In this document: piece after piece, positions 47,626 through 56,988 of the stretch | How the letters are laid out: every line of letters begins with the position of its first letter | How positions within the stretch are numbered: the first letter of the stretch is position 1 | Assembly (NCBI RefSeq): GCF_003363715.1 | Contig: NZ_QREV01000004.1 | Coordinates: 111,306 to 175,305 of the forward strand | Direction of reading: 5' to 3' | DNA length: 64,000 nucleotides | DNA from: Parabacteroides acidifaciens | Lineage (GTDB): Bacteria > Bacteroidota > Bacteroidia > Bacteroidales > Tannerellaceae | Position numbers and translations under genes: made by a program | The notes under the pieces: generated by a model | Database searches by the model: none | What the model was told of the DNA's origin: nothing | The model's input: only the letters and a program-made list of their open reading frames with translations

Positions 47626-48726
47626 ATGGAAGAACGATTGATTAAAGTGGGTATTACTCACGGAGATATAAACGGTATCGGATACGAAGTGATACTGAAA
47701 ACTTTGTCCGATACCCGTATAGCCGAACTTTGTACGCCGGTCATTTACGGTTCGTCGAAGATCGCCGCTTATCACCGGAAGGCTTTGGAACTGCCCGCTG
47801 TGAATTTGAGTATCATTGCACAGGCTGAAGATGCCGGGGCAAACCGGGTGAACATTATCAACTGCGTGGATGACGAGACAAAGGTTGAATTGTGTCAGTC
47901 TACATCTGTTGCCGGAGAAGCCGCTTATATGGCTTTGGAGGCCGCTGTAACCGACTTGAAACGCGGTGTTGTGGATGTCCTGGTAACGGCTCCTATCAAC
48001 AAGCACAACATACAGAATGAACAATTTCATTTCCCCGGCCATACGGAATATCTGGAACAGTGTTTCGGCGGTTTAGGGAAGAAAGCCTTGATGATTCTGA
48101 TGAAAGACAGTCTCCGGGTTGCGTTGGTGACGGGGCATATTCCTCTGGCACAGGTCGCATCGAAGATATCTGTCGAAGACATCGTTTCGAAATTGCGTAT
48201 CTTTAATCAGTCGCTGAAACAGGACTTTGGGATCGTACGTCCCCGCATAGCTGTTCTTGCCCTGAACCCGCATGCTGGCGATGCCGGACTGCTCGGAAAG
48301 GAAGAGGAAGAAATCATTATTCCCGCTATCCAGGAGGCCGAAAAGAGAGGCGTGATGTCTTTTGGACCCTATGCCGCCGACGGCTTTTTCGGTTCGCAGA
48401 TGTATGAGAAGTTCGACGGTGTCCTGGCTATGTATCATGACCAGGGACTGGCTCCGTTTAAGACGTTGGCAATGGACGACGGCGTTAACTATACAGCCGG
48501 CTTGTCGATCGTACGTACATCCCCGGCTCACGGCACGGCCTACGATATTGCCGGCCGGAATATAGCTTCCGAAGAATCTTTCCGCCAGGCTTTATATGCA
48601 GCCCTGGATATTTATCGCAACCGTATGAACTACCGGGAAGCAACCGCCAACCCCTTACGCAAACAATATTTCGATAAGGGAGGCGACAACGAAAAACTCG
48701 ACTTGACGAAAGAAGAAGAGGTCTAA
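47626..48726 (+). CDS. pdxA: 4-hydroxythreonine-4-phosphate dehydrogenase
   Basis: A 366-residue enzyme of the DXP-dependent pyridoxal phosphate pathway, oxidising 4-phosphohydroxy-L-threonine. Motifs: ITHGDINGIGYEV at the start, TAPINKHNIQ, FPGHTEYLE (metal His), ALNPHAGDAGLLGKEEEEII and MYHDQGLAPFKTLAMDDGVNYTAGL (metal His) near the end. The reaction product supplies PLP for enzymes such as the threonine aldolase of this window. A few extra C-terminal residues are low-complexity. Confidence 0.94.
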   Translation: MEERLIKVGITHGDINGIGYEVILKTLSDTRIAELCTPVIYGSSKIAAYHRKALELPAVNLSIIAQAEDAGANRVNIINCVDDETKVELCQSTSVAGEAAYMALEAAVTDLKRGVVDVLVTAPINKHNIQNEQFHFPGHTEYLEQCFGGLGKKALMILMKDSLRVALVTGHIPLAQVASKISVEDIVSKLRIFNQSLKQDFGIVRPRIAVLALNPHAGDAGLLGKEEEEIIIPAIQEAEKRGVMSFGPYAADGFFGSQMYEKFDGVLAMYHDQGLAPFKTLAMDDGVNYTAGLSIVRTSPAHGTAYDIAGRNIASEESFRQALYAALDIYRNRMNYREATANPLRKQYFDKGGDNEKLDLTKEEEV

Positions 48727-48751
48727 GGTCTGAGACCAGATGTATGATGGA

Positions 48752-48904
48752 GGGCTGTGTCAAAAGTCCTATTTATAGCGTCTGTGTCCTGGCGGGCTTG
48801 ATCCGCCATCTCATTCTAATTACTGTAAATCAGTATAGTATGAGGTTGCGGGTCAAGCCCGCAATGACACGCTAAAGCGTTAGAACTTACTTTTGACACA
48901 GCCC
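48752..48904. mobile_element. MITE-like element with long terminal inverted repeats
   Basis: Terminal words GGGCTGTGTCAAAAGT (48752 on) and its complement ending at 48904 bound 153 bp. The inverted similarity continues inward through AGCG, TGTC and the GC-rich GCGGGCTTGAnCCGC arms to about 48815, so nearly the whole element folds on itself. CTGTGTCAAAA ends are typical of Bacteroidetes insertion sequences of the IS5/IS1182 kind (family recall, not searched). No coding capacity and no obvious target duplication. Confidence 0.7.
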
Positions 48905-48977
48905 CCTTTTTATATGATCAATTATGAAAGAGAGCAGTATAAGGATGCCGGATGTTGGACAATAGAGGGATGTAAAT

Positions 48978-49490
48978 GGGGTAGGCTTATTGTAAAAAAC
49001 GCCTCGAAATGCTTCTGTAAAGCTTCCGTGAAGAACCTTTCGAACAGTTGCCCCCGGACAAAAAATCACGGCTATTCCCCGGTTATTACCGCGAGGTGCG
49101 CAGAAAATTCCCCTAAAGTACCGGTTCATAGCTCTGAAGTTTACCTTCGTCACCCATGAAGTCAGACTTCAGAGCAACGAAGTTCCGGGTCAGCGCGATG
49201 AAGTCCGGCTTCATGGAAATAAGGTGCCGGTTCCTTCCAAAATCATCTTCTGCTCCTTCCCATATTTCCATATCCTCCCCTTTGTCGTTTCAAATATTCG
49301 ATTCTCCGGAAGTTAAGCTTTATCGGAATGTCAGCAAGAATATATTATGGCTTGACAATTGTCCTGCCATTAAAACGAGCCGCGCAGTCCGTTTGTTCGC
49401 ATATCATAAAAAGCGTTGTTCCGGTAGCAAAATGTCAAACCGAAACAGTGCCTTTTTTACGGTGAAATAGAAAAATGGGGGTTATTGTAA
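48978..49490. repeat. Dispersed intergenic element, copy 2, with variable core
   Basis: Starts GGGGTAGGCTTATTGTA, includes TTCAAATATTCGATTCTCCG at 49289, and ends GAAATAGAAAAATGGGG then GTTATTGTAA, matching the blocks of 32733-33243. Start and end of this copy also resemble each other (GGCTTATTGTAAAAAACG and GGTTATTGTAAAAAAACG), as if bounded by direct repeats. The inside differs from copy 1 and holds array D. With the MITE it fills the 910 bp between pdxA and the fimbrial operon end. Confidence 0.75.
49116..49241. repeat. Array D: six roughly 21 bp units with GAAGTnCCGGnTTC-type core
   Basis: Related words begin at 49116, 49135, 49157, 49180, 49199 and 49221, spaced 19-23 bp. The consensus is close to palindromic (GAAGTC-nG-GACTTC type), so many hairpins can form, for example 49131-49140 with 49166-49175 (perfect 10 bp). 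In one frame it reads as a 7-residue repeat (MKSDFRA, TKFRVSA), but no surrounding gene supports translation. Confidence 0.7.
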
Positions 49491-49533
49491 AAAAACGTGG
49501 ATTATTTAGTAGGGGATATAAGTATGAAAATAT

Positions 49534-49574
49534 AAAAAAGAGGATGCGCCAAAATAAAGTACATCCTCTTTTTT
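49534..49574. terminator. Bidirectional terminator at the end of the fimbrial operon
   Basis: AAAAAAGAGGATG (49534-49546) pairs with CATCCTCTTTTTT (49562-49574): a 13 bp stem with a 15 nt loop, 63 nt beyond the last stop codon, with T runs on both strands. Confidence 0.85.
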
Positions 49575-49636
49575 ATTATACAAAGTTTTAGAAAACGTTT
49601 TCCTGAGAAATCAAAGAACAGTCAAGTTCAATTATC

Positions 49637-52600
49637 TCAACGGACAATAACCTTTTCTACTTTCGAAGTATTGTCTCCACCATCGACATGGACAACATAG
49701 ATACCTGCCGGTAAATGGAATACATATTGGACCGTATTCAAGTTCATATAATTTTTGACCATTCCGCCATTCAGGGAATACACCTTGACATTCCGGATTC
49801 CCTCGGTTCCCGAGATGATAACTTTTCCGTTTTCGACTGAATAGACAGCAATCGCGTTGTCGCCTATACCGTTGGCAGCGGAACTGCGCAGGTAGTAACG
49901 TCCGTGGCTTGCTCCGGAAACCGTCAACGTATAGCTGTCGCCTTCTAACAAGGTGCTTTTCCGTGTATGGGCGTCATACAGGTAAAGTGGTTCGGCCAAC
50001 TGGCTGATACCTTCGATTGTCAACGTTACCTCTTCTTTGGTGTCGTTGTAAACACCTACCGGAATATTGTCGATGCGCTTCACGGCATTCACCTGGGCGG
50101 CACGGTTGCCGGCAACAGAATAGGCTACCGGAACATCCAGCTCGGAGTCGAGCAGGACAACGGCATCTTCGTCGGCCTTATAGCTGTTGTCTGCCTTATC
50201 ACGCAAAGAAATTACCGAGCGGCCTTTCTTGCCGTCACGCTCTGCCGTCAAGGTCAGGATAGGAGCGGAGGCGGTGACAGATTTGGTTCTTGCGGTTTCT
50301 GCCGGTTTAGAGGCCATCATATCTGTTTTGAATACGATATTGATTGAACTTGCATCTTCTGCTTTAGTAGTCGGTTCTGTATAACCACCGGCACGTTCCA
50401 CAAAGAATGCGGTCATAGGAGGGATAAAGCCGGATATTTTTTGGATATCATCCGTACCATCTTCCGTTTCGTTGCCTGTCCAAGGCACATCCGGAGTACC
50501 GACAACAGCCTTAGAGGTTCCGTCTTCTATCGTCCAATATTTAGGATTCAGATTATTCGCATTTGCGTCAAAGAATTTTTGCATATTCAGATAGGTCATA
50601 TACGGATTGCCGACCAAGAAATGGTTACCATCCCCATCTACATCCGGTGTAAGCGTGACGGTTATATCCTCACTGCCTGCTATCCGGCCTGCCCCTTCTC
50701 TGGTGGTTGGTTTCGTAGAAAGACCCGCACGAGTTGTCGGCTTTGCTTCATACCCGTAGTCTAAATCGGCTTTTGGCAAACGGACCAAAGCATCCTGTCC
50801 TTCCACACGGGCATAGAAGCCTGTACCCAATGTATAGGGAACCCATACGTCGTTGTATTCGATGCTCCAGTTGTTCTTGACTGCATTGACAGATACAGAT
50901 TCCAAACCATCCTCTTTCGTAGCATAAGCAATCGCCTTATCCCATGCCTTCTGGTAGAAAGCTGGTTCCCAACGGCTGTTTTCCCCTTCTTTATATGTGA
51001 TATAATCAAATGCCGGAGTGTTTTGTTTTCCAGCAGTCGGAGCATACATATCCCCAGCATAAACCGTTTTCAACGGGGAGGACATCCAGTAAGGAATGCT
51101 CTGTTCCATCTCAAACTCCACACGTGCCGTGTCGTAAGTCAGGAGATACTGGTTCATCAAGGTGGCATTTGGCTTGAAGTAGATTTCGCTTACTTTATTC
51201 GTATAGTATTTATCTACTTTTAAAGTACCATCTTCATCTGTATTGACTGCCATGTCGTATTGGATATTTTCAGTCGCTTTACCAGCATCAACAGTCAATA
51301 CATTATTTGAAAGTTGAACCTCATTCAGTACCAAATCCCCACTGTTACCTGTTTTGTCAGGGTCAATCGTGATCTTCGTAAAATACAAGGGAGAGAATGC
51401 GTTTGTGATGTCGTCATCGCCATTGGCATCTTTCTCGCTTTGACTGCCCATATACAATTCTTTCTCAGTCGACTGCTCCCAATTGTTGTCATTATACCAA
51501 GCGTCATCGGCATCTCCCTTCCAAGTCAGGTATTCAGGGACGATCTTGATCTTCAATGTGGCATAGCCTAAGCAAGAGTTTTCAATTGGAGTTTCAGTAT
51601 CTTCGTCTGCATATTCGCCGAACGGGATATATAAGGTATAAACCTCGCCTTCTTTGAAGTACGTGTCAACCATCTCATCGTTCAAATTAAATGTTAAGAA
51701 CAACTTATTATCCTTTCCCTCTTTCACAGCCAGAAGGCTATTCAATGTTGCTACCGTTTCATATTTACTACCGCTTATTTCCAAATAGATAGTCTTTTTG
51801 TCTTTTATATCTTTTAATGCTTTTCCATCATCTTCTAATGCTTTTCCATCATCTTCTCTTTCAGTCCCGAAGATGACTCCTTTTTGAATCGGAATCTCCA
51901 ATGTAACGCCCTCCCTTATATTTGCAAGACCTAAACGTAATGGGATGGTATTCAATGGAACATCATCCGGGTAGTCTACATCGGGGAAACCGACATTCAG
52001 TTCCGGCACGTCTGGGCTTGCTTCTAAAGTCAGTTCCTGCGATTCTGTACAGAATAATTTGGAATTGTCAGTGTCCAGATCTCCTCCATACGCATAAGGC
52101 ATGGCAACTACCTTCTGAACCCAACGGAATGAAACCGTCTTGCCCGAAGTCAATCGTGACTCATTCAGCAACCCGATCAAAACCTTCTTTGCCTCATCAC
52201 TTAAACCTGATTGCTCGACATCTTCAACCGTAAAAGGTTTGCATTCTTTTTTTATTTCATCTTTCGCGGTAGAACGAAAAGCATATAAAAGAGCTTGCAA
52301 GCTGGGATATCCCTCCTTCTTTGCCAATTCCAGGGCCTCTTCAGCAGGACCAAGGAACCAATCGAAAGTATAGGCGTAACCTTCATCTTCAAATGTGGCA
52401 TCGAAATCCTTCATATCCGTACTTAACACGTTGCCATATATATCTACATCCGCTACGAGCAGTTTGGCGTTTACCGTATGTATCTCACCTAAGCAAGTGA
52501 CACCACTGGTTCCCATATCCGTATCTATCTTTATCGTTGTGGCAGGAACGACGAAGATCTCTCTTTTCAAAGTACATTGGCTATTTAAATCGACCGCATC

Positions 52601-55327
52601 TTCCTTATTCTCCGCATTTGCAATATCTCTTGCGCTGAATAATACCACATAATACTTTCCTGTTGCGGTGTGTTCCCCTTCGTTATCCGTATATTTCTCA
52701 TTTGCAAACCGCAAATCGGTATTATCTACATCGATCGTGCTCAGGAACAAAGTCAAGTTGTCTTCACTCCGCCAAGGGCAACGGATACGGGGAATTTGCA
52801 GACACAGGTATAAGTCTTTTACCGCAGCCTCGTATTCTTTATACAAATCGGGGCTCTCCAATATTTGATCAACATAGACAGATTCTATCTTCAAAGGTTC
52901 TTTTGCTTTATTATTCGGATCTGTAGTTTCAACTCGATTACATAGTTTCTGTATTGTTTCTTGCAATTTAGTAATATGATCTTGATGACCAGAATCTTCT
53001 ACCCATATACCACGATCGACATCCGCCAGAAAATCGTTCATGGCCCGTACGTTCATGGTAATCTCACTCTTTAAGGCAGCATCCGCTGTCACGGGGATCA
53101 TATTGTTAGGATTTTTGTTCATATCCGACTGGACCGCCACACGTATCGTATATTGCAGGCCAAGTTCCGCCATTTCTTCATCCTCTTCCAGGTCCTTATT
53201 GACAACGACCCAGTCTCCGGCATCTTCATTCTCTTTGATTTCGGTAAAAGAGAAATAGACATTACCGATATTGGAATGTAATACTTCCTCTAACGGGGCA
53301 TACGGGTTCTCACCCATCAATCCATAACGGTACTTTCTATATGTCGGATTGTTCAGCTCTACCTCATCAATTACGTTCGGATCCAAGTCCCAAGCCATAT
53401 TCTGTTGTAGGGTGGTATAGTCCGAACTGACAACTAAGGTGGAGACGCTACAAGCATCCTTGCGTTGTGCAGTAATGGCTGGGCTGGATTTATAGACTTT
53501 GATATCGTCTATTGCGTAGTCCGCACCGTTGGAATGTGGCGTGTTGTTCGCAATTTCTAAAATATATTGATCTTCATAAGTCCCATCCGGGAAGGAGAAC
53601 TGGAAGAAGATTTGTTGCCATAGGGCCTGATTATTTATAGAATCATTATGAGCAGGCTTGGTCACAATAGATCCGGAATAGTATTTGGAAAGAATGACTT
53701 CCGTATCCTCGCCATCGACTTTATCCACTCGTTTAAAGGTAAATCCGACATCCGCATGTGCAACATCGGAGGCATTGCTATGAGCTAAATCGCACACCCA
53801 GGCGCTGACAATCAAACTGGTATGCGGGCAGAGGCCGCTTATGTTCATCTTTGTAATCACACCCGGTTCGTCCGTCGCATCCACATACATGAAAAAACCG
53901 GATTTTTTTCCGTCTTCACGTTCCCATAACCGGTCTACGACTTTTTTGTTGTAGCCATAGTGACCAAAATAGTCTTTATAAGAACCTAAGGGCTCTATCT
54001 TATCTCTAGATATATCAGGATAATTTAAAGTCCGATATAACGCATACTCGCCGCGGCCTACATTCATACGGTTTAATCGGCGTAGCGCGTAATCTCCTGG
54101 ATTTGCAAAAGCATAGTATGAGTCGACATTGGACATCGGCGCTTCGGAGTAGTTTTTAGTCGGGTTCTGTTCTAAATACTCTTCAATATTTTCCTCCGTT
54201 AATATATCATTCTCCTCCTCGAATACGATTGCCTCCAACTGTTCGTATTGATTCCCTTCCAAGAAATCGTCCAAACGATGCTGATAATTCGGATTTGTCC
54301 GTCTATTCTTTAAATCCTTATCGGTCAATGCTTCCAAATAGGGCTCCAAAAACACCTTTAACAAAGTAACCGGATACCAAGTATTATTATTACTTGAAAC
54401 TTCAGACGTGATATAATATGTTTGTTGTTTGCTATACTCATTGCCGGTGTAAAGTTTTTTGTTAGGGAGAATATTATTCTCTGTGGTTGTTTGGTCTATA
54501 TAGGTACCTTCGCTATTATATACGCGCCAACGAACAGACGAAGCTGCCGTTAAATTATCACCCTCAGGGATATAATAGTTAGATAGTTTTTCCGGTAACC
54601 GGAAGGTATTCATATTCCCCTCACTATTACCTGCTGCATTAAGCCTGCTAATTGGCGTATGAATTTCGTAACTCTGCAAAAAGTGATTTTCCAGGGTTGG
54701 CATATCAGTGATAGGCAAATTATTATTCCACAGATCGCCTATGCTTTCTTTCAATCTATTTGTCGCTTGTCGAATGATGTAAACTTGCCGATAGGAGACC
54801 ATAGGGGCGATCCATTCATCCTCTCTTTGGCCGGCAGTCATATTTGCGTTCGCACTGGCTTCGCAAACCAAATATAATTCTTTTTTACCGTTGAATAGAA
54901 CCGTATAATCGATTTCATTGATATCTTTATCTGAGGATTCACTCCCTTGTCTAAGCCATGCTACTCCATTTTTAAAAGTATGGATTTTGTCCCCCTCTTT
55001 AGAAAAACCTGTAGGAACAGTTTGTTTTCCGGCATCTTTCAAATCATTCAGATCTTCTACTTCATACCATCGTAGATATCCATCCAGGTTCTCTTCAGCA
55101 TTTTTTGTTTTTTGTATCATAAAATACTTACTCTCTTTATCATTCGCATAAATAACCTCGTGGAATCCACCTATATCAGAGGGCTCTTCTTCTGTCTGAT
55201 ATACGATCGTAATATCCTGATAGCTTTTAGTTCCGAGTTCGGGCCACCCTGCTTTCGCATTCCCAATCCCCAAAGTCACTAAAATAAGGATGAAGCCTAT
55301 TTTGTTTATAATTGTTCGTTTCATCAT
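49637..55327 (-). CDS. Giant fimbria-associated surface protein, probable tip adhesin
   Basis: A 1896-residue exported protein with a signal peptide at 2-26 (ending NAKA). I do not recognise the N-terminal 450 residues. Around 480-615 a jelly-roll module ends in NGADYAIDDIKVY, common in Bacteroidetes adhesins. At about 1266 YLTWKGDADDAWYNDNNWEQS (key WYNDNNW) is a repeat type of surface proteins. Around 1527-1545 are PTTRAG and PTTREG motifs. The last 75 residues (VKVYSLNGGMVKNY, LPAGIYVVHVDGG, KVEKVIVR) look like a type A por-secretion/DUF6383-type C-terminal domain. Last gene of the fimbrial operon, start overlapping the accessory subunit by 4 nt; size and place match the tip or Mfa5-like position. 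No von Willebrand domain was recognised. Confidence 0.7.
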   Translation of the reverse strand: MMKRTIINKIGFILILVTLGIGNAKAGWPELGTKSYQDITIVYQTEEEPSDIGGFHEVIYANDKESKYFMIQKTKNAEENLDGYLRWYEVEDLNDLKDAGKQTVPTGFSKEGDKIHTFKNGVAWLRQGSESSDKDINEIDYTVLFNGKKELYLVCEASANANMTAGQREDEWIAPMVSYRQVYIIRQATNRLKESIGDLWNNNLPITDMPTLENHFLQSYEIHTPISRLNAAGNSEGNMNTFRLPEKLSNYYIPEGDNLTAASSVRWRVYNSEGTYIDQTTTENNILPNKKLYTGNEYSKQQTYYITSEVSSNNNTWYPVTLLKVFLEPYLEALTDKDLKNRRTNPNYQHRLDDFLEGNQYEQLEAIVFEEENDILTEENIEEYLEQNPTKNYSEAPMSNVDSYYAFANPGDYALRRLNRMNVGRGEYALYRTLNYPDISRDKIEPLGSYKDYFGHYGYNKKVVDRLWEREDGKKSGFFMYVDATDEPGVITKMNISGLCPHTSLIVSAWVCDLAHSNASDVAHADVGFTFKRVDKVDGEDTEVILSKYYSGSIVTKPAHNDSINNQALWQQIFFQFSFPDGTYEDQYILEIANNTPHSNGADYAIDDIKVYKSSPAITAQRKDACSVSTLVVSSDYTTLQQNMAWDLDPNVIDEVELNNPTYRKYRYGLMGENPYAPLEEVLHSNIGNVYFSFTEIKENEDAGDWVVVNKDLEEDEEMAELGLQYTIRVAVQSDMNKNPNNMIPVTADAALKSEITMNVRAMNDFLADVDRGIWVEDSGHQDHITKLQETIQKLCNRVETTDPNNKAKEPLKIESVYVDQILESPDLYKEYEAAVKDLYLCLQIPRIRCPWRSEDNLTLFLSTIDVDNTDLRFANEKYTDNEGEHTATGKYYVVLFSARDIANAENKEDAVDLNSQCTLKREIFVVPATTIKIDTDMGTSGVTCLGEIHTVNAKLLVADVDIYGNVLSTDMKDFDATFEDEGYAYTFDWFLGPAEEALELAKKEGYPSLQALLYAFRSTAKDEIKKECKPFTVEDVEQSGLSDEAKKVLIGLLNESRLTSGKTVSFRWVQKVVAMPYAYGGDLDTDNSKLFCTESQELTLEASPDVPELNVGFPDVDYPDDVPLNTIPLRLGLANIREGVTLEIPIQKGVIFGTEREDDGKALEDDGKALKDIKDKKTIYLEISGSKYETVATLNSLLAVKEGKDNKLFLTFNLNDEMVDTYFKEGEVYTLYIPFGEYADEDTETPIENSCLGYATLKIKIVPEYLTWKGDADDAWYNDNNWEQSTEKELYMGSQSEKDANGDDDITNAFSPLYFTKITIDPDKTGNSGDLVLNEVQLSNNVLTVDAGKATENIQYDMAVNTDEDGTLKVDKYYTNKVSEIYFKPNATLMNQYLLTYDTARVEFEMEQSIPYWMSSPLKTVYAGDMYAPTAGKQNTPAFDYITYKEGENSRWEPAFYQKAWDKAIAYATKEDGLESVSVNAVKNNWSIEYNDVWVPYTLGTGFYARVEGQDALVRLPKADLDYGYEAKPTTRAGLSTKPTTREGAGRIAGSEDITVTLTPDVDGDGNHFLVGNPYMTYLNMQKFFDANANNLNPKYWTIEDGTSKAVVGTPDVPWTGNETEDGTDDIQKISGFIPPMTAFFVERAGGYTEPTTKAEDASSINIVFKTDMMASKPAETARTKSVTASAPILTLTAERDGKKGRSVISLRDKADNSYKADEDAVVLLDSELDVPVAYSVAGNRAAQVNAVKRIDNIPVGVYNDTKEEVTLTIEGISQLAEPLYLYDAHTRKSTLLEGDSYTLTVSGASHGRYYLRSSAANGIGDNAIAVYSVENGKVIISGTEGIRNVKVYSLNGGMVKNYMNLNTVQYVFHLPAGIYVVHVDGGDNTSKVEKVIVR
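51815..51856. repeat. Perfect 21 bp tandem duplication inside the giant gene
   Basis: Two identical 21 bp units (51815-51835 and 51836-51856) encode the duplicated heptapeptide EDDGKAL. It is a likely slippage site that keeps the frame. Confidence 0.85.
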
Positions 55328-56976
55328 CGATTACCTCCTTTCGCTGTTTTTCCATTCGTTATTGTTAATGTATAAGGCAAAATAACGACTGTGTCATCAG
55401 TCTTATGTTTTGCGACTAATGTCAGCTTGATTTTAGCCGTACCCAAATAGGACAGTTCCTGCGCGGTGACTGTGAAAAAGCCTTCCAGGTCGTTTGTCTT
55501 CTTCAAAACATATCCGTATTTCGGTTTTGTTGCTGCATCTATCCACCATGATAAAATGTCTTTATCTTTCGGCTCTAACAAAAAGTTACTATCATTGGCT
55601 ACCGGCACAGCATAACAATATTGATTTTTCGACTCGGTTGTTCCTCCTTCAGTATAGTATTGCAACTCCCAATTGATAGAACCGTTCAACTGATCCAACT
55701 TGTATGAGATCGTTATATCGCCGGCATGTGTAGTGGTCAACTGTTTATCTGAAATAGTAATCCCTTTCTCAAATGTGATTGCTGTGGGAAGTCCGCCGAT
55801 CGGCATGTGCTTCTGCTCGAACTCTATGGTTGTTGTTGCCTTGGAAAGTAGGATCGGTATCTGTAGTAAGTCGTTGCGACGGATGAAGCAGAATTTCGTC
55901 TCCTTCGGGTCGCTGTCTTTTTCGATACCTTCCACTTCAAGGGCGATTTTTATGTCGCCACTGTTGGGATCTACACTCTTCTGGTCGGTTTCATTGATGT
56001 AGAACATGTATTTCCGTCTGTTCTGATCGTCTGTTGCATCGCTCCCGATTACTTGGTCGTCAGCACCTTCGGCCGGCTTGTATATCCAATCAGTACCTGT
56101 AACAGGTGTCTCGGAAGTCGGGAACACCGGATTCATTAAATCGTTTTCCGCGCTTTTACCAATCAGCAAGTTCGGCATGTACGGATCCGAGTTTATCGCA
56201 TCGTAGGGGAACAGATAGATCGCTCCGCTTTGGCGGAACTTGCCCATCTTTAGTTCTTTTACGGTAACTTCCTTTCCTGTGGCGTTCGTCACTTCGATGC
56301 TGACTTTGCCTAAGAGGCGGATCAGTTCGAGGTTGACCACGTTTAAGCGCTCATCATTAGAAACCTTTATCGATTTGCCGTAGCTGCTCATCGGGATATA
56401 GGACGTACCCGTTTCCCCTGTATAAGCCGTTGCTATTGCTTTCAGCGTGGCTTCCGTCTTCCTGAATTCGGCAAAGCTCTTTCCTTTTAGTCCTTTTAAG
56501 GCTTCAATGACAGCATCTGCATTCTCCAATCCTTTGATATTGGCTAAGGCGTAAAAGGAATAGGTCTTCCCGACGACCAGTTCCATACTGATTGTGGCCT
56601 TGGAGTCCGGGTCGTTATTGTTTACCGTCGCGTTCGACTGCTCAAAAGTCTCTATGTCTGAGTTGTTTGAAATGATCCGGTCTACCTTGTCATCGCTGTC
56701 TACGACGATGATATACCAGTCCTCTATATGGTGTTCATATTGGGTATCGGCTGAATCCGGATTGATAATGTCGTTCTTATAATAATCGGTCGCCCTCGTA
56801 TAAGCCGGCATCGTGTTACCCAAGCTGCCGAGGGCGATATTCAGCTTGGCATATTGCGTTTCGGGGATGTCGGGGGTGCTGCTGCCACTCTCGTCGGAAC
56901 AGGAGGGGAGCAGAACGAGCAAGAGCAGTAGTACGGAGGTTACTGCCATCACCTGTCTATATATCTTTTTTCTCAT
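55324..56976 (-). CDS. Accessory fimbrial subunit lipoprotein
   Basis: A 550-residue lipoprotein precursor: lipobox LLPSC with Cys26, then a fimbrillin-like N domain (KLNIALGSLG, AYTRATDYY with a single Arg61-Ala62 at the place where fimbrillin precursors are cleaved, DWYIIVVDSDDKVDRII). A middle segment VNLELIRLLGKVSIEVTNA is the family beta-sheet core. The C terminus (about 400-540) is a separate domain and lacks the KVxVKxWV strand of the major subunit. Position after the anchor gene (12 nt gap) suggests an Mfa3/Mfa4-like or sub-tip role. Confidence 0.72.
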   Translation of the reverse strand: MRKKIYRQVMAVTSVLLLLLVLLPSCSDESGSSTPDIPETQYAKLNIALGSLGNTMPAYTRATDYYKNDIINPDSADTQYEHHIEDWYIIVVDSDDKVDRIISNNSDIETFEQSNATVNNNDPDSKATISMELVVGKTYSFYALANIKGLENADAVIEALKGLKGKSFAEFRKTEATLKAIATAYTGETGTSYIPMSSYGKSIKVSNDERLNVVNLELIRLLGKVSIEVTNATGKEVTVKELKMGKFRQSGAIYLFPYDAINSDPYMPNLLIGKSAENDLMNPVFPTSETPVTGTDWIYKPAEGADDQVIGSDATDDQNRRKYMFYINETDQKSVDPNSGDIKIALEVEGIEKDSDPKETKFCFIRRNDLLQIPILLSKATTTIEFEQKHMPIGGLPTAITFEKGITISDKQLTTTHAGDITISYKLDQLNGSINWELQYYTEGGTTESKNQYCYAVPVANDSNFLLEPKDKDILSWWIDAATKPKYGYVLKKTNDLEGFFTVTAQELSYLGTAKIKLTLVAKHKTDDTVVILPYTLTITNGKTAKGGNR

Positions 56977-56988
56977 ATTTGTCTGTTT

